Assembly: GCA_027365345.1 (NCBI GenBank)
Contig: DAHXNO010000105.1
Coordinates: forward strand, 1 to 64,000
Length of the DNA stretch: 64,000 nt
Direction of reading: 5' to 3'
Source of the DNA: Granulicella sp.
GTDB lineage: Bacteria; Acidobacteriota; Terriglobia; Terriglobales; Acidobacteriaceae
Shown here: positions 18,644 to 28,369 of the stretch, in pieces
Layout: each line of letters opens with the position of its first letter
How positions within the stretch are numbered: the stretch's first letter is position 1
Program-made: the position numbers and the translations under genes
Notes under the pieces: model-generated
Seen by the model: the letters and a program-made list of their open reading frames with translations, nothing else
What the model was told of the DNA's origin: nothing
Database searches by the model: none

Positions 18644-20200
18644 TTGACCTGGCATAGAGTGTTGGCAGTTTGGGTTGGGGTGGGCATCGGCGTGGGGATG
18701 GCGGCCGCGCAGGCCAGCGACGGCGCACCGAAGGGAGCGCCTGCAAAGACGCAGGAGAGTTCTGCCGCAGCCTCAGACACGCTCTTGACCCCGAAGCAGG
18801 AGCAGACGCTGCTGGATGATGAAGGGCAGATCCTGCACTTTGTCAGTAGGGTGACGCAGTTACCCATCAAGTCTCCGGTAAAGTGCCGCTTTGTCACCCG
18901 CGAGCAGGTAAATGCCGAGTTGCGGAAGAAGTTTGACGAGGACAAGGACACGCGGCGCATGGAGCGCAGTGAGTTAGTGCTGAAGAAGTTTGGTCTGCTG
19001 GACCAGGACTTCCAGATGCGGCCCTTTCTGCTGCGGCTGCTCACCGAACAGATCGCCGGATTTTACGACGACAAGACGGGGCAGATGACGCTGCTCAACT
19101 GGGTTCCCATTGAGGAGCAGAAGCCGGTGATGGCCCATGAACTTACGCACGCATTGCAGGACCAGACCGTGGGCCTGAAGCGGTGGGAAGACCAGGAGAT
19201 TGAAGGAACAGCAAAGAATGTGAGGCAGGATAACCGGCACATTGCCAACGATGATACCGATACCGCGCGCGAGGCCGTGCTGGAGGGGCAGGCCATGGTG
19301 AGCTTTGGAGATTACATGCTGGCCGAGGCTGGTCACCCGGACCGCACCCTGAAGGACGCCCCGGCCCTGGCCCAGGCGTTGGAGTCCAACGCGGGTGACA
19401 TGTCCGGTTCTCCGGTGCTGGCCCGGGCCCCGCTGGTGCTGCAAGAGTCTCTGTTGTTTCCTTACACCTATGGTCTAGCGTTCGAGGACGCGATTCTGGT
19501 GAAGGGTGGAACCGAAAGAGCCTTCGCCGGCGTGCTCGATGCACCGCCCAGTTCCAGCTTCCAGATTATGACCCCCTCGGCTTACCTGCGGGACCGGCCG
19601 GTTCCGCTGTTGAAGTTGCCCGATATCCATCCGCTACTGAAGAGTGCAGGGTACGTGCCGTACGATGTGGGCGTGATGGGCGAGCTGGATGTGAGCATGA
19701 CCACGGAGCTGTTTGGCGGCCAGCCACTAGCTCGGGCGCTGGCGCCCGAGTGGGACGGTGGCGTGTACTATGCAGCGCAGCGCAAAGATGTGTCCCCAGC
19801 AGAGAAGAACACCACGGCCTCGCTGGCTATCTTTTATCTTTCCGAGTGGAAGCAGAGCGACTCGGCGCGCAGTTTTTTTCACGTGTTTGAGGAAGAGCTG
19901 CCTCGGCAGTATGACAGCTTGAAGCGCCGCCGGGACGAGGAGACGGATCCAGATGAGCGAGTTTACTCCACCTCTGAGGGCGACGTTCTACTGAGCGTGA
20001 AGGGCAAGAGCGTGTGGGTGAGCGAGGGCTTCGATCTCTCCATGGCCCGGAAGCTGAGAGCGTCCGTTGAGCGGGCCAATGTACCCTTAGGCGCCGGTCC
20101 CATGATGCAGGCACGTGTGGCGCCCGCGGATCATGATCTAGTGGGTGACTTGGTGGACGGCATCAGCCGGCTTGGCGTGATGAAAGCCGCGCTGCGCTAA
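18644..20200 (+). CDS. Secreted zinc-metalloprotease-like protein with HELTH motif
   Basis: A predicted exported protein of 518 aa. The N-terminus is a signal peptide (VLAVWVGVGIGVGMAAAQA), then a region ending in FYDDKTGQMTLLNW, followed by MAHELTHALQDQ, an HExxH zinc site. A downstream ARE-AVLEGQAMV segment could supply the third ligand (Glu), as in gluzincins; this is a by-eye assignment. The track frame begins at 18494 inside sequence without homology; TTG 18644 has GGAGG 5 bases upstream and sits right before the signal peptide. Substrate is unknown. No family name is assigned with certainty. Confidence 0.75.
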   Translation: MTWHRVLAVWVGVGIGVGMAAAQASDGAPKGAPAKTQESSAAASDTLLTPKQEQTLLDDEGQILHFVSRVTQLPIKSPVKCRFVTREQVNAELRKKFDEDKDTRRMERSELVLKKFGLLDQDFQMRPFLLRLLTEQIAGFYDDKTGQMTLLNWVPIEEQKPVMAHELTHALQDQTVGLKRWEDQEIEGTAKNVRQDNRHIANDDTDTAREAVLEGQAMVSFGDYMLAEAGHPDRTLKDAPALAQALESNAGDMSGSPVLARAPLVLQESLLFPYTYGLAFEDAILVKGGTERAFAGVLDAPPSSSFQIMTPSAYLRDRPVPLLKLPDIHPLLKSAGYVPYDVGVMGELDVSMTTELFGGQPLARALAPEWDGGVYYAAQRKDVSPAEKNTTASLAIFYLSEWKQSDSARSFFHVFEEELPRQYDSLKRRRDEETDPDERVYSTSEGDVLLSVKGKSVWVSEGFDLSMARKLRASVERANVPLGAGPMMQARVAPADHDLVGDLVDGISRLGVMKAALR

Positions 20201-20269
20201 CAAGGGGAGTCCGAGGGGCAGTTTGGCCATCGATCTGCCTGGGCGCTGGGCGGCTTCGGTGCGAGCCGC

Positions 20270-20869
20270 CTACTTCTGTGGCTCCAGTGACATGACCGAG
20301 ACGCCCATCAGACCGTGTACCCAGCGCGCCGGTTTGGCTCCGTCTGTGTTGATCAGCTCGATATCGCCGCCGCCCGAGTCCGGAAGTCCATTCTTCATCA
20401 CTGCGACAATCACCTTGCTGAGGGAGAAGGATGGTTCCACTTCTGCCGCGGAGTAGAGGACGTAGTAGTGGTCCGTGCCGGTGGCGATGATGACGCTGTG
20501 CAGAATGAGCGGCTGCGTCTGGCGGGTGGCCGTGAAGCCGATCTTAGCTAGCACAGAAGAGAGCAGCGGGCCGCTGTAGGTCTCTGGCATTCCACCCCGG
20601 TGCGCATTGTTGACCTGCACGGTGACCTGGGGAAGGTTGAGCAGATCGGATACGGACAAGCTCATGCTCTTGCCCTGGAACTCCAGCGCGACAGATGTAG
20701 ACGGAGGCACAGGCGGTTTGGTGGCCTGAGCCTTGGGCTGGGTCCCGGTTTGTGCGTGAGCGTTGAGGGCGATAGGCGAAAGGGCGAACAGCAGGGCGAG
20801 CGCCAAGCGGGGCAGGCCGCTGGGCCGCGACGTGGGCGAGATGCCGCAGAGAAGTTTCTTCATGTTCAA
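20270..20869 (-). CDS. Exported molybdopterin-oxidoreductase-like (sulfite oxidase fold) protein
   Basis: A 199-aa protein with a signal peptide (LALALLFALSPIALNAHAQ). The mature part resembles the small molybdopterin-dependent oxidoreductase fold: LLNLPQVTVQV, YSGPLLSSVLAKIG, YYVLYSAAEVEP and the terminal ARWVHGLMGVSVM. I see no conserved cysteine of the kind that ligates molybdenum in sulfite oxidases, so it may bind no cofactor. It converges with the metalloprotease gene. Function is unknown. Confidence 0.6.
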   Translation of the reverse strand: MNMKKLLCGISPTSRPSGLPRLALALLFALSPIALNAHAQTGTQPKAQATKPPVPPSTSVALEFQGKSMSLSVSDLLNLPQVTVQVNNAHRGGMPETYSGPLLSSVLAKIGFTATRQTQPLILHSVIIATGTDHYYVLYSAAEVEPSFSLSKVIVAVMKNGLPDSGGGDIELINTDGAKPARWVHGLMGVSVMSLEPQK

Positions 20870-20931
20870 AAGATTAGCCCCCTGAGCCCGGGGCGTATAT
20901 AGCTTTCCTGAAACCGAAGTATACTTGGAGC

Positions 20932-21435
20932 ATGTCGATTGTTCGCAATGTCGCCGCTATCGCCAAAGGAATGAGCATCACTCTACGGGAAGGCTTCCAG
21001 CCTAGCCAGGTGGAGAACTACCCGGACGGCAAGGGGCCCATGCGCGGCGCGCAGTTCCAGGAGCGCTTCCGCGGGAAGCATCAGTTGCAGCGCGATGAAG
21101 ATGGCCTGGAGAAGTGCGTGGCCTGCTTCCTGTGCGCGGCAGCCTGCCCCTCCAACTGCATCTACATTGAGGCCGCCGATAATACCAGCGAGACTCGCAT
21201 CTCCTCCGCCGATCGCTACGCCAAGGTCTATAACATCGACTACAACCGTTGCATCTTCTGCGGATACTGTGTAGAGGCCTGCCCCACCGATGCGATTACC
21301 CACGGGCACGGATTTGAGCTGGCTAGCCTGAACGCCACCAGCATGGTGATGCGTAAGGAAGACCTGCTGGTTCCCCTGGCTACCGGGAACGGAGCGCTCT
21401 CCGCTGCTAAAGAAGAGGTTGAAGCGCTCGCGTAG
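20932..21435 (+). CDS. nuoI: NuoI-like NADH-quinone oxidoreductase subunit I (two 4Fe-4S clusters)
   Basis: A 167-aa ferredoxin-like protein with two cluster motifs, CVACFLCAAACP and CIFCGYCVEACP, in the NuoI spacing. The N-terminus (VAAIAKGMSITLREGF) and the YNIDYNRCIFCGYC segment match the complex I subunit that carries clusters N6a and N6b. No other nuo gene is near; the neighbours are a molybdopterin-like protein and methionine synthase. It may be the sole nuoI displaced from its operon, or a second copy; the window cannot decide. Confidence 0.85.
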   Translation: MSIVRNVAAIAKGMSITLREGFQPSQVENYPDGKGPMRGAQFQERFRGKHQLQRDEDGLEKCVACFLCAAACPSNCIYIEAADNTSETRISSADRYAKVYNIDYNRCIFCGYCVEACPTDAITHGHGFELASLNATSMVMRKEDLLVPLATGNGALSAAKEEVEALA

Positions 21436-21461
21436 GACTTAAAGCTTTCCATTCAAGGATC

Positions 21462-21485
21462 TCGGCGAGCGGATAGGGCTCGCCG
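21462..21485 (+). promoter_or_regulatory. Stem-loop in the leader of the split methionine synthase operon
   Basis: CGGCGAGC and GCTCGCCG form a perfect 8-bp stem with a 7-nt loop, about 80 bp upstream of the first metH gene and 27 bp after nuoI. A second weaker GGCT/AGCC stem follows. There is no T-run, so an intrinsic terminator is unlikely. It does not match the SAH, SAM or cobalamin riboswitch cores I know. Confidence 0.35.
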
Positions 21486-21565
21486 TTGGCTGATAAGGGC
21501 TCGCAGCCAGGGGCGGATCTACGAGGACGCCTCTCGGTGAAGCGGGACGGCCCTGGGAGAAAGAG

Positions 21566-22705
21566 ATGGCAAGGGTGTATCGTCATCCGCTTGAAGTGTT
21601 GCTTGAAGACCGGATTGCCATCCTTGACGGCGCCATGGGCACGACGATCCGCACCTACGGCATGCAAGAGGCCGATATTCGAGCGGATCGATTTCAGGAT
21701 GCGAGCAAGGATCTGCTGAATAACGGCGATCTGTTTTCGCTGACCCAGCCAAAGATGATTGGGGACATTCACCGCCGCTTTCTGGAGGCTGGGGCGGACA
21801 TCATTGAGACCAACACGTTTGGGGCGACCAGCATTGCGCAGAGCGAGTTTTTTGTTGAGGATCCGCGCGAGCGAGGTGGGCGCAAAGACCCAGCGTTCTA
21901 TCAGAAGATCATTGAGGACGCGTCGCTCCAGCAACTGGCCTGGGATATCAATGAGGCTTCTGCGCGACAGTGCCGCGAGTGGGCTGATCGCATTGCCGAG
22001 GATACCGGGCGCGCGCGCTATGTGGCTGGATCTCTCGGCCCCCTGACGGTCTCCCTCTCCAACTCGCCGGATGCGGACGATCCGGGTTTTCGGGTGGTGA
22101 CCTTCGATCAGGTGAAGACGGCCTACGCCCAGCAGGTGCGCGCCTTGATCGCCGGGGGAGTGGACCTGCTGCTGGTGGAGACCATCTTCGATTCGCTTAA
22201 CGCCAAGGCGGCGCTGGTGGCTATCCGTGAGGTCTTCGACGAGCAAGGCTTATCGGCAGCAGGCAAGCAGTTGCCCATTATGATCTCCGCGGCTGTCGGG
22301 CGGGGTGGAGAGACGTTGATCTCCGCGCAGACGATGGAGGCGTTCTGGAACGCGGTGAAGCATGTGAAGCCGCTTTCGGTGGGGCTGAACTGCTCGCTGG
22401 GGCCGGATCTGATGCATCCATTTTTGAGTGAGCTGGCAGAGAAAGCGGAGGTGGCGATCTCCTGCTATCCGAATGCCGGTTTGCCGAACCCGCTCTCTCC
22501 CACCGGATTTGACCTGGGTCCGGAGGATATGGCTCGCTCGCTGCGAGGTTTTGCGGGGGAGGGCCTGATCAACATCGCTGGCGGCTGCTGTGGCAATACG
22601 CCGGAGCACATTGCGGCGATTGCGAAGGCTTTGGAGGGCGTGCATCCGAGAGAGCTTCGCGAACGGACGCAGCGCAAGGCCGCAGAGCGCGAGGTGAGCG
22701 CTTGA
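21566..22705 (+). CDS. metH: Methionine synthase, homocysteine-binding part (split MetH, first gene)
   Basis: A 379-aa homocysteine S-methyltransferase domain corresponding to the N-terminal module of MetH. Motifs include [13 protein letters not shown], the MetH-typical [16 protein letters not shown], and the three zinc cysteines in GLNCSLG and GGCCGNTP. The protein stops where intact MetH would continue into the pterin domain; the remaining modules are in the next gene, whose TTG start overlaps this stop by four bases. Equimolar coupled synthesis of the two halves is expected. It acts in the cytosol, taking methyl from cobalamin to homocysteine. Confidence 0.92.
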   Translation: MARVYRHPLEVLLEDRIAILDGAMGTTIRTYGMQEADIRADRFQDASKDLLNNGDLFSLTQPKMIGDIHRRFLEAGADIIETNTFGATSIAQSEFFVEDPRERGGRKDPAFYQKIIEDASLQQLAWDINEASARQCREWADRIAEDTGRARYVAGSLGPLTVSLSNSPDADDPGFRVVTFDQVKTAYAQQVRALIAGGVDLLLVETIFDSLNAKAALVAIREVFDEQGLSAAGKQLPIMISAAVGRGGETLISAQTMEAFWNAVKHVKPLSVGLNCSLGPDLMHPFLSELAEKAEVAISCYPNAGLPNPLSPTGFDLGPEDMARSLRGFAGEGLINIAGGCCGNTPEHIAAIAKALEGVHPRELRERTQRKAAEREVSA

Positions 22706-25476
22706 GTTCGTCGGTTACTGCACAGACATCGCACAGCCGAGAGTTCCGGCCACTGCGACTCTCCGGCAGCCAGCCCTTTACCCAGCAGGATGGGGTCTTC
22801 ATCATGATCGGCGAACGGACCAATGTGGCCGGCTCGCCGAAGTTCGCGCGTCTGGTGAAGGAGGGCAAGTTTGAAGAGGCAGTGAGTATCGCGCAGCAGC
22901 AGGTGGAGAACGGCGCGAACATTCTGGACATCTGCATGGATGAGGGCATGATCGACGGAGTTGCGGCCATGACCCGGTATCTGCAACTGCTGGCCAGCGA
23001 ACCGGAGGTGGCCAAGGTTCCTTTTATGGTTGACTCCTCGAAGTGGGAGGTGATTGAGGCCGGTCTGAAGTGCTTGCAAGGTAAGGGGATTGTCAACTCC
23101 ATCTCACTAAAGGAGGGCGAGCAGAGGTTTCTGCAGCGAGCTGACAGCATCTTGAAGTACGGTGCTGCCGCGGTGGTGATGGCGTTTGATGAGCAGGGAC
23201 AGGCGGCCAGCTACGAGGAGAAGATTCGAATCTGTGAGAGGGCTTACAGGCTGTTGGTGGAAGAGAGCGGCTTTGCCCCTGAGGATGTGGTCTTTGATCC
23301 GAACATTCTCACCGTGGCCACCGGCATGGAAGAGCACAACAACTATGCGGTGGACTTTCTCAATGCTACGCGCTGGATCAAGGCGAACCTGCCGCACGCC
23401 AAGGTAAGCGGCGGCGTCTCCAACATCTCCTTCAGCTTTCGCGGCAATAACAAGGTGCGGGAAGCGATGCATTCGGCCTTTCTGTACCATGCCATTCAAG
23501 CCGGCATGGATATGGGAATCGTCAACGCCGGGATGCTGGAGGTCTATGAAGAGATTGAGCCGGGGCTCAAGGAGCTGGTGGAAGATGTTCTGCTGAACCG
23601 CCGGGGGGATGCTACGGAGCGGCTGGTGGAGTACGGCGAGACCCTGAAGGGTGCTGCGCGTATCGGTAGCCCGGAGGAGAAGAAGACCGAGCAGTGGCGC
23701 CTGGGGAGCGTGGAGGAGCGCCTTTCCCACGCACTGGTGAAGGGAATCGATAGCTATATCGAGGAGGACACGGAAGAGGCGCGGGTGAAGCTGGGCCGCC
23801 CACTGCTGGTGATTGAGGGTCCGCTCATGGCCGGGATGGGCGTGGTGGGCGATCTGTTCGGGGCGGGCAAGATGTTTCTGCCGCAGGTGGTGAAGTCGGC
23901 GCGGGTGATGAAGAAGGCGGTGGCCTATCTGACGCCGTACATGGAGGACGAGAAGCGCGCTCTGGAGGCCTCTGGCCAGGTGGTGAAGGCGCAGGGGAAG
24001 ATCGTGCTGGCCACCGTGAAGGGCGACGTGCATGATATTGGCAAAAATATTGTGGGGGTGGTGCTGGCCTGCAACAACTATGAGGTGATCGACCTGGGCG
24101 TGATGGTGGCCTGTGAGAAGATTCTGGAGCGGGCGCGCGAGGTGAAGGCCGACATTATTGGCCTGAGTGGTCTGATTACGCCCTCGCTGGATGAGATGGT
24201 TCATGTGGCCAGGGAGATGGAGCGGCTGGGGTTCCAGACGCCTCTGCTGATCGGCGGCGCAACGACCAGCAAAGCGCATACGGCGATCAAGATCGCTCCG
24301 CATTACAGTCGGCCGGTGGTGCATGTACTGGATGCCAGCCGCGCGGTTCCGGTGACCACCAGTCTGCTGAGTGAGAGCAGCCCGGAGTTCATCCGCCAAC
24401 ACCAAACCGAGTATGAGGCACTACGCAAGAGACACGCTGCTCCGCCACAGCCAGTGATCTCCATTGAGGCCGCGCGAGAGCGCCGCACGCCGATCGTGTG
24501 GCGTGCGGAGGATATTCCTGCGCCGGAGCGGCTGGGTGTTCAGGTTTTGAAGAGCTTTCCCCTGGAGACGCTGCGCGAGTACATCGATTGGACACCCTTC
24601 TTCCATGCCTGGGGATTGAAGGGGATTTACCCGCGCATTCTGGAGCAGGGGGGGAAGGGTGAAGAGGATGGGCAAGGCGCGGAGGCGCGCCGGATCTTCG
24701 CCGACGGCAACAGGCTGCTGGACCGTATTGTTGGAGAGAAGTTGCTGACGGCGAACGGTGTGTATGGGCTGTTTCCGGCCGGCGCGGTTGGCGATGATGT
24801 GGAGATGTATTCCGACGAGCAGCGTCGGCAGGTGACGGAGCGATTCTACTTTCTGCGTCAACAGGCCAATCGCGAGGGGAGTGAGCCCTGCCGCTGCCTG
24901 GCCGACTTTATCGCTCCCGTTCCCAGCGGACTGGGTGACCACCTGGGGGCCTTTGCCGTCACCAGCGGGATTGGGCTCAAGGAGTTGTGTGACGGCTTCC
25001 GCGCGGACCACGATGATTACAACGCCATTATGGCGGAGGCCCTTGCGGACCGGCTGGCAGAGGCCTTTGCGGAGTGCCTGCACAAGCGAGTTCGCGAGGA
25101 ATGGGGGTACGGACGCGCGGAGAAGCTGACCCCGGCCGAACTCATCCATGAGGGGTATCGAGGGATTCGTCCTGCTCCGGGGTATCCTGCCTGCCCGGAT
25201 CACACGGAAAAGGGTACGATCTGGCGGTTGCTGGATGTGGAGGCCAACACCGGGATGAAGATAACCGAGTCTTTCGCCATGTGGCCTGGGTCCAGCGTCA
25301 GCGGGCTGTACTTTGCGCATCCGGAGGCACGGTACTTCAGTCTGGGCAAGATCGGTCGCGACCAGGTGAGGGATTATGCGGCACGGAAGCAGTGCAGCGT
25401 GGCAGAGGTAGAACGCTGGCTGGAGCCAAACCTGAACTATGACAGGGAGACGGGCTCCGGGAACGGGAATCCCTGA
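22702..25476 (+). CDS. metH: Methionine synthase, folate/B12/activation modules (split MetH, second gene)
   Basis: A 924-aa protein with the MetH modules missing from the first gene. A pterin-binding domain is at about 30-300 ([38 protein letters not shown]). The cobalamin cap and binding domains at about 330-600 include [16 protein letters not shown] with the cobalt-ligating His, and [15 protein letters not shown]-terminal SAM-dependent activation domain has [15 protein letters not shown] and [12 protein letters not shown]. All catalytic modules are intact, so the pair should form a functional cobalamin-dependent enzyme with reactivation. Start TTG overlaps the upstream stop. Confidence 0.95.
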   Translation: MSSSVTAQTSHSREFRPLRLSGSQPFTQQDGVFIMIGERTNVAGSPKFARLVKEGKFEEAVSIAQQQVENGANILDICMDEGMIDGVAAMTRYLQLLASEPEVAKVPFMVDSSKWEVIEAGLKCLQGKGIVNSISLKEGEQRFLQRADSILKYGAAAVVMAFDEQGQAASYEEKIRICERAYRLLVEESGFAPEDVVFDPNILTVATGMEEHNNYAVDFLNATRWIKANLPHAKVSGGVSNISFSFRGNNKVREAMHSAFLYHAIQAGMDMGIVNAGMLEVYEEIEPGLKELVEDVLLNRRGDATERLVEYGETLKGAARIGSPEEKKTEQWRLGSVEERLSHALVKGIDSYIEEDTEEARVKLGRPLLVIEGPLMAGMGVVGDLFGAGKMFLPQVVKSARVMKKAVAYLTPYMEDEKRALEASGQVVKAQGKIVLATVKGDVHDIGKNIVGVVLACNNYEVIDLGVMVACEKILERAREVKADIIGLSGLITPSLDEMVHVAREMERLGFQTPLLIGGATTSKAHTAIKIAPHYSRPVVHVLDASRAVPVTTSLLSESSPEFIRQHQTEYEALRKRHAAPPQPVISIEAARERRTPIVWRAEDIPAPERLGVQVLKSFPLETLREYIDWTPFFHAWGLKGIYPRILEQGGKGEEDGQGAEARRIFADGNRLLDRIVGEKLLTANGVYGLFPAGAVGDDVEMYSDEQRRQVTERFYFLRQQANREGSEPCRCLADFIAPVPSGLGDHLGAFAVTSGIGLKELCDGFRADHDDYNAIMAEALADRLAEAFAECLHKRVREEWGYGRAEKLTPAELIHEGYRGIRPAPGYPACPDHTEKGTIWRLLDVEANTGMKITESFAMWPGSSVSGLYFAHPEARYFSLGKIGRDQVRDYAARKQCSVAEVERWLEPNLNYDRETGSGNGNP

Positions 25477-25534
25477 GCCTGCGTGACGAGCTTGCAACCT
25501 GCAGCTGCTTGGGCGGCAGACTTCCCGCGGAAAG

Positions 25535-25987
25535 CTAAGACTTGGGAGCGACGGCGGCTATATCGCCAGTGGGGGCGGCACCTGGCTTGGCCGGAGCGTA
25601 CTTGCTGGCGCACTTGGCCTGCAGTTGAGTTGCATGGAAGGTTCCATCCCTTCCATAGGTCCCGACCGCCAAGGTTTGCGCTCCATCCTTGAACTCGTCC
25701 GGCGGAGGTTCGGCTCCATCGTAGTCGACGCGCAATAACTTGCCCTGCTCCGTGAGGACAAAGTTGGCCGAAGGTCCATTACGCGTGATGCTGCCGGGCA
25801 GGACGTTGCCGGCGACGCGAAGATTGACCTGGTAGGCCTTGTTCCCCATTGCTTGCAACTCTCCCACCGTGACGTAGTAGCTCTTCGCGTTCCCGGCAGC
25901 CGAGACAGAAAGCCAAGCCACCGTGCCCAGGACGATGGCTCCCGCGACAACAAACTTTACGATCGAGTTGGGTTTTTGCTTTGCCAT
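25535..25987 (-). CDS. ccmE: CcmE-like haem chaperone, CXXXY variant
   Basis: A 150-aa protein with one N-terminal membrane anchor (FVVAGAIVLGTVAWLSVSA) and the CcmE beta-barrel (YQVNLRVAGNVLPGSI, NFVLTEQGKLLRVDYDGAEPPPDEF). CcmE holds haem covalently in the periplasm during system I cytochrome c maturation. Standard CcmE binds haem through His in HxxxY; here the site reads LQAKCASKYAP, so Cys126 replaces His and Tyr130 is kept. CXXXY CcmE variants are known from some sulfate reducers and archaea. No other ccm gene is in the window. It follows the Gfo/Idh gene by 12 bp. Confidence 0.85.
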   Translation of the reverse strand: MAKQKPNSIVKFVVAGAIVLGTVAWLSVSAAGNAKSYYVTVGELQAMGNKAYQVNLRVAGNVLPGSITRNGPSANFVLTEQGKLLRVDYDGAEPPPDEFKDGAQTLAVGTYGRDGTFHATQLQAKCASKYAPAKPGAAPTGDIAAVAPKS

Positions 25988-25999
25988 ACAAGCATCAGT

Positions 26000-27115
26000 C
26001 TACATCGTGAAGTCCACTGCCAGCCTGTGACCGTGGTCACTAGATTCGAGTGCCAGTTCGAGCAGGCGAATGGTCCGGAAAGCATCCTGGCCTGTGACCG
26101 CCAAGGGTGCCTGGCCGCGAATCGCGTCACGCACATTGGCGTAAAAATGACGATAGTCGCCAGTCTCGGTGGCAAGTTTGCTCCGTTGCAACTGGATCGG
26201 ATCCGCAGTGCTTACTGCCGTGGTCAGCGTTCCCCAGCAGGCTTCCGCCTCTGGCAGCCACGGTTCCGGAGATCCCAGTTGCTTCGGTCTGGCTCCGCCA
26301 AGAAGCGCAGATTCTTGAGGATCCAGGCCAAACTTCACGTAGCTTCCAAGGGTTCCATTCACCCGGAAGCGGGGCGCCGCTTCCGGCGCAAGCATGGTGG
26401 CATGGCACTCATAGCGCAGACGATGGCCTTGGGGAAGTTCGAACTCCAACACGATATCGAACGCATCGTCAATGGCAGTGACATCCCGTTCGTGGCGGAC
26501 GCTGGCGCAGATTGTTTTGGGAGCGCCGAACAATGCGAGGGACTGGTCCACAAGATGCGGTCCCAGGTCAAAGAGGATTCCATTGGCAACTCCGCCTGCT
26601 TCTTTCCAGGTGTTGGCGCGCTGCACGGGGCGGAAGCGGTCGAAGTGCGAGTCTACCAGCGTGATTCTTCCCAGGCGGCCCTCTTCTTTCAACCTCTTCA
26701 CGGTGAGAAAATCACCATCCCAGCGCCGATTGTGGAAGGGCGCCAGAAGCTTGCCCTGGCGGCTGGCCAGATCCAGGAGCGATTGCACCTGGGCCGAGGA
26801 TCCGGCCACCGGTTTGTCGACGACGACATGCTTGCCGCTCTCCAGAGCGCGCTGAGCGATCTCCACGTGCGAGTCGTTGGGCGTGGCCACGACGATGAGC
26901 TCGATGTCCGGGTCGGCAAAGGCCTCTTCGGGAGAGCGCAGCAGGCGGACCGAGGGGTAATCCGCCGCGGCGGAATCGCTGTTGCGCTGCACGATGGCCG
27001 TGAGTTCCAGCCCCGGAACCGTATGCACAAAGGGCGAGTGGAAGATACGTCCGGCGAATCCATATCCGACAACGGCGGTGCGAATGGGGGCGGTCTGTTT
27101 TGTCTCGGTTGACAC
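26000..27115 (-). CDS. Gfo/Idh/MocA family NAD(P)-dependent oxidoreductase
   Basis: A 371-aa oxidoreductase. The N-terminal Rossmann fold shows VVGYGFAGRIFHSPF, then VVATPNDSHVEIA and the family Lys motif VVVDKPVAG, as in the YdgJ/YhhX branch. The C-terminal half has HFDRFRP and GILFDLGPHLVDQ with the catalytic-type His. GTG 27115 has GGAGAG 5 bases upstream and is preferred over ATG 27160. It probably oxidises a sugar or polyol; the upstream xylulokinase and SGNH hydrolase fit a carbohydrate context. Substrate is not determinable. Confidence 0.88.
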   Translation of the reverse strand: MSTETKQTAPIRTAVVGYGFAGRIFHSPFVHTVPGLELTAIVQRNSDSAAADYPSVRLLRSPEEAFADPDIELIVVATPNDSHVEIAQRALESGKHVVVDKPVAGSSAQVQSLLDLASRQGKLLAPFHNRRWDGDFLTVKRLKEEGRLGRITLVDSHFDRFRPVQRANTWKEAGGVANGILFDLGPHLVDQSLALFGAPKTICASVRHERDVTAIDDAFDIVLEFELPQGHRLRYECHATMLAPEAAPRFRVNGTLGSYVKFGLDPQESALLGGARPKQLGSPEPWLPEAEACWGTLTTAVSTADPIQLQRSKLATETGDYRHFYANVRDAIRGQAPLAVTGQDAFRTIRLLELALESSDHGHRLAVDFTM

Positions 27116-27224
27116 GGTTCTCTCCTTCTCTGAAGACCAAGGTATCGCAGTTCTTGCCACGATGGACTGCGGCGCTCGGGGTGACAGTTCGGAAATTGGC
27201 TCCGGAACGCCGAGTGCCGGGATC

Positions 27225-28082
27225 TCAGGGATGTTCTGGCAGAGGCAGAGGCGCCGGCGAGGGCTTAATCGGGGTATCGCCCATCAGCCGCGCTACCGCT
27301 GGTTCAATGGCCGACGCCATCATCCGCTGCCCCAAGGTGTTGGGGTGCAGCGCAGGGCGCGGCGGCGAAAGAGTGGGATCGTAAAACAAGCGGGTATCCA
27401 ACTGCCCAAAGGCATAGAAGACCGCACTGACGTCGATGTAGGAGACAAGAGGATCTTCTCCTCCAGCATAGTGAAGGCTCAGGTAATCATTGACGTCGAA
27501 GTTGGCCTCTCGGGAGGGTAGAGCGGAGGGCAGTAACCCCATGAGCAGGATTTGGGTGTGAGGCAAGCGGTGCTCGAGGTCTTTGATTACCGCGTCAATC
27601 CCTTCTTCAGTCTGCTCGGCCGTCTGTCCAAAGTACGTGTTGTTGGTCCCAATGAGCAATATGGCTAGCCTGGGGTGCAGACCTGCCACCTCTCCGTGAT
27701 CCAGCCGCCAGAGCACATTGGCAGTGGTGTCGCCGCTGAAGCCCAGATTCAAGGCCTTGCGGGGAGCGTAGTACTGCTTCCAGATGGGTTGAAAGTTTTG
27801 ATTGGGAGGGTCCGCCTTGTCGTAGTTGTTGGTGATGGAGTCGCCGATGAGCAGCAATTGCGTATCGGGATGAGCCGCGAGTTCGGCGAGGATCTGCTTG
27901 TGCCGGGCCGCCCACCATCCCTCCGACAGCCGGTCCGTGGGCACAATGGCAGGGTCTTGCGTGGCGGGAGCCTTGGCTCCAGGGCTGGAGGCTGTGGCAG
28001 CCTGTGCGCCTGCCGGCGCCGGCAGAGACAAGAGCGCGGCCAGTGCGGGGGTGGCCAAGAGAGGCAGGAGAAAGAATCTCAT
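27225..28082 (-). CDS. Exported SGNH/GDSL-type esterase (PAF-acetylhydrolase-like)
   Basis: A 285-aa protein with a signal peptide (FFLLPLLATPALAALLSLPAPAGA). SGNH hydrolase blocks are all present: LIGDSITNNY (Ser), LNLGFSGDTT (Gly), LIGTNNTYFG (Asn) and the C-terminal LHPNTLGQ (His). This pattern matches the PAF-acetylhydrolase IB subunit group, which in bacteria usually deacetylates carbohydrates or polysaccharides. The track adds 61 residues upstream without homology; ATG 28082 begins directly at the signal peptide. A deacetylase role on plant or envelope glycans is inferred. Confidence 0.85.
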   Translation of the reverse strand: MRFFLLPLLATPALAALLSLPAPAGAQAATASSPGAKAPATQDPAIVPTDRLSEGWWAARHKQILAELAAHPDTQLLLIGDSITNNYDKADPPNQNFQPIWKQYYAPRKALNLGFSGDTTANVLWRLDHGEVAGLHPRLAILLIGTNNTYFGQTAEQTEEGIDAVIKDLEHRLPHTQILLMGLLPSALPSREANFDVNDYLSLHYAGGEDPLVSYIDVSAVFYAFGQLDTRLFYDPTLSPPRPALHPNTLGQRMMASAIEPAVARLMGDTPIKPSPAPLPLPEHP

Positions 28083-28369
28083 GAATTTGATGCTACGACG
28101 GAGGCCGAGGAGATGGTTGGAGGCGTCGTCCTGGGTAAAGCTTTTGCGGGACGAAGGGTGGATGGTGGTTGAGGTCCAGGCTCGCCGTGCCTGTGGCCGG
28201 AAAGACGATTGCGGGCAAAGCCGGGCGCGGCAGGCGGCATGGAAGGGTAAGAGAAGGCGATCCAAAGATTGCGATACAGACAGCGCGGGATCGCCGCATG
28301 GTTAGGCGTGCTGCAGGGTTTGGCTTGCCGCAGGGCCCGGCCTGGCGAGCGGTTTGATTCGCCGCAACG

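Noticed and set aside
21436-21565. SAM, SAH or cobalamin riboswitch before metH
   Set aside because: Only a GC stem-loop is visible; none of the conserved riboswitch cores I know could be matched.
23107-24405. 432-aa minus-strand ORF inside metH
   Set aside because: His/Leu/Arg-rich antisense frame of the B12-binding region; no motif.
25853-27112. 419-aa plus-strand ORF opposite ccmE and the Gfo/Idh gene
   Set aside because: Covers two real minus-strand genes and has no family features.
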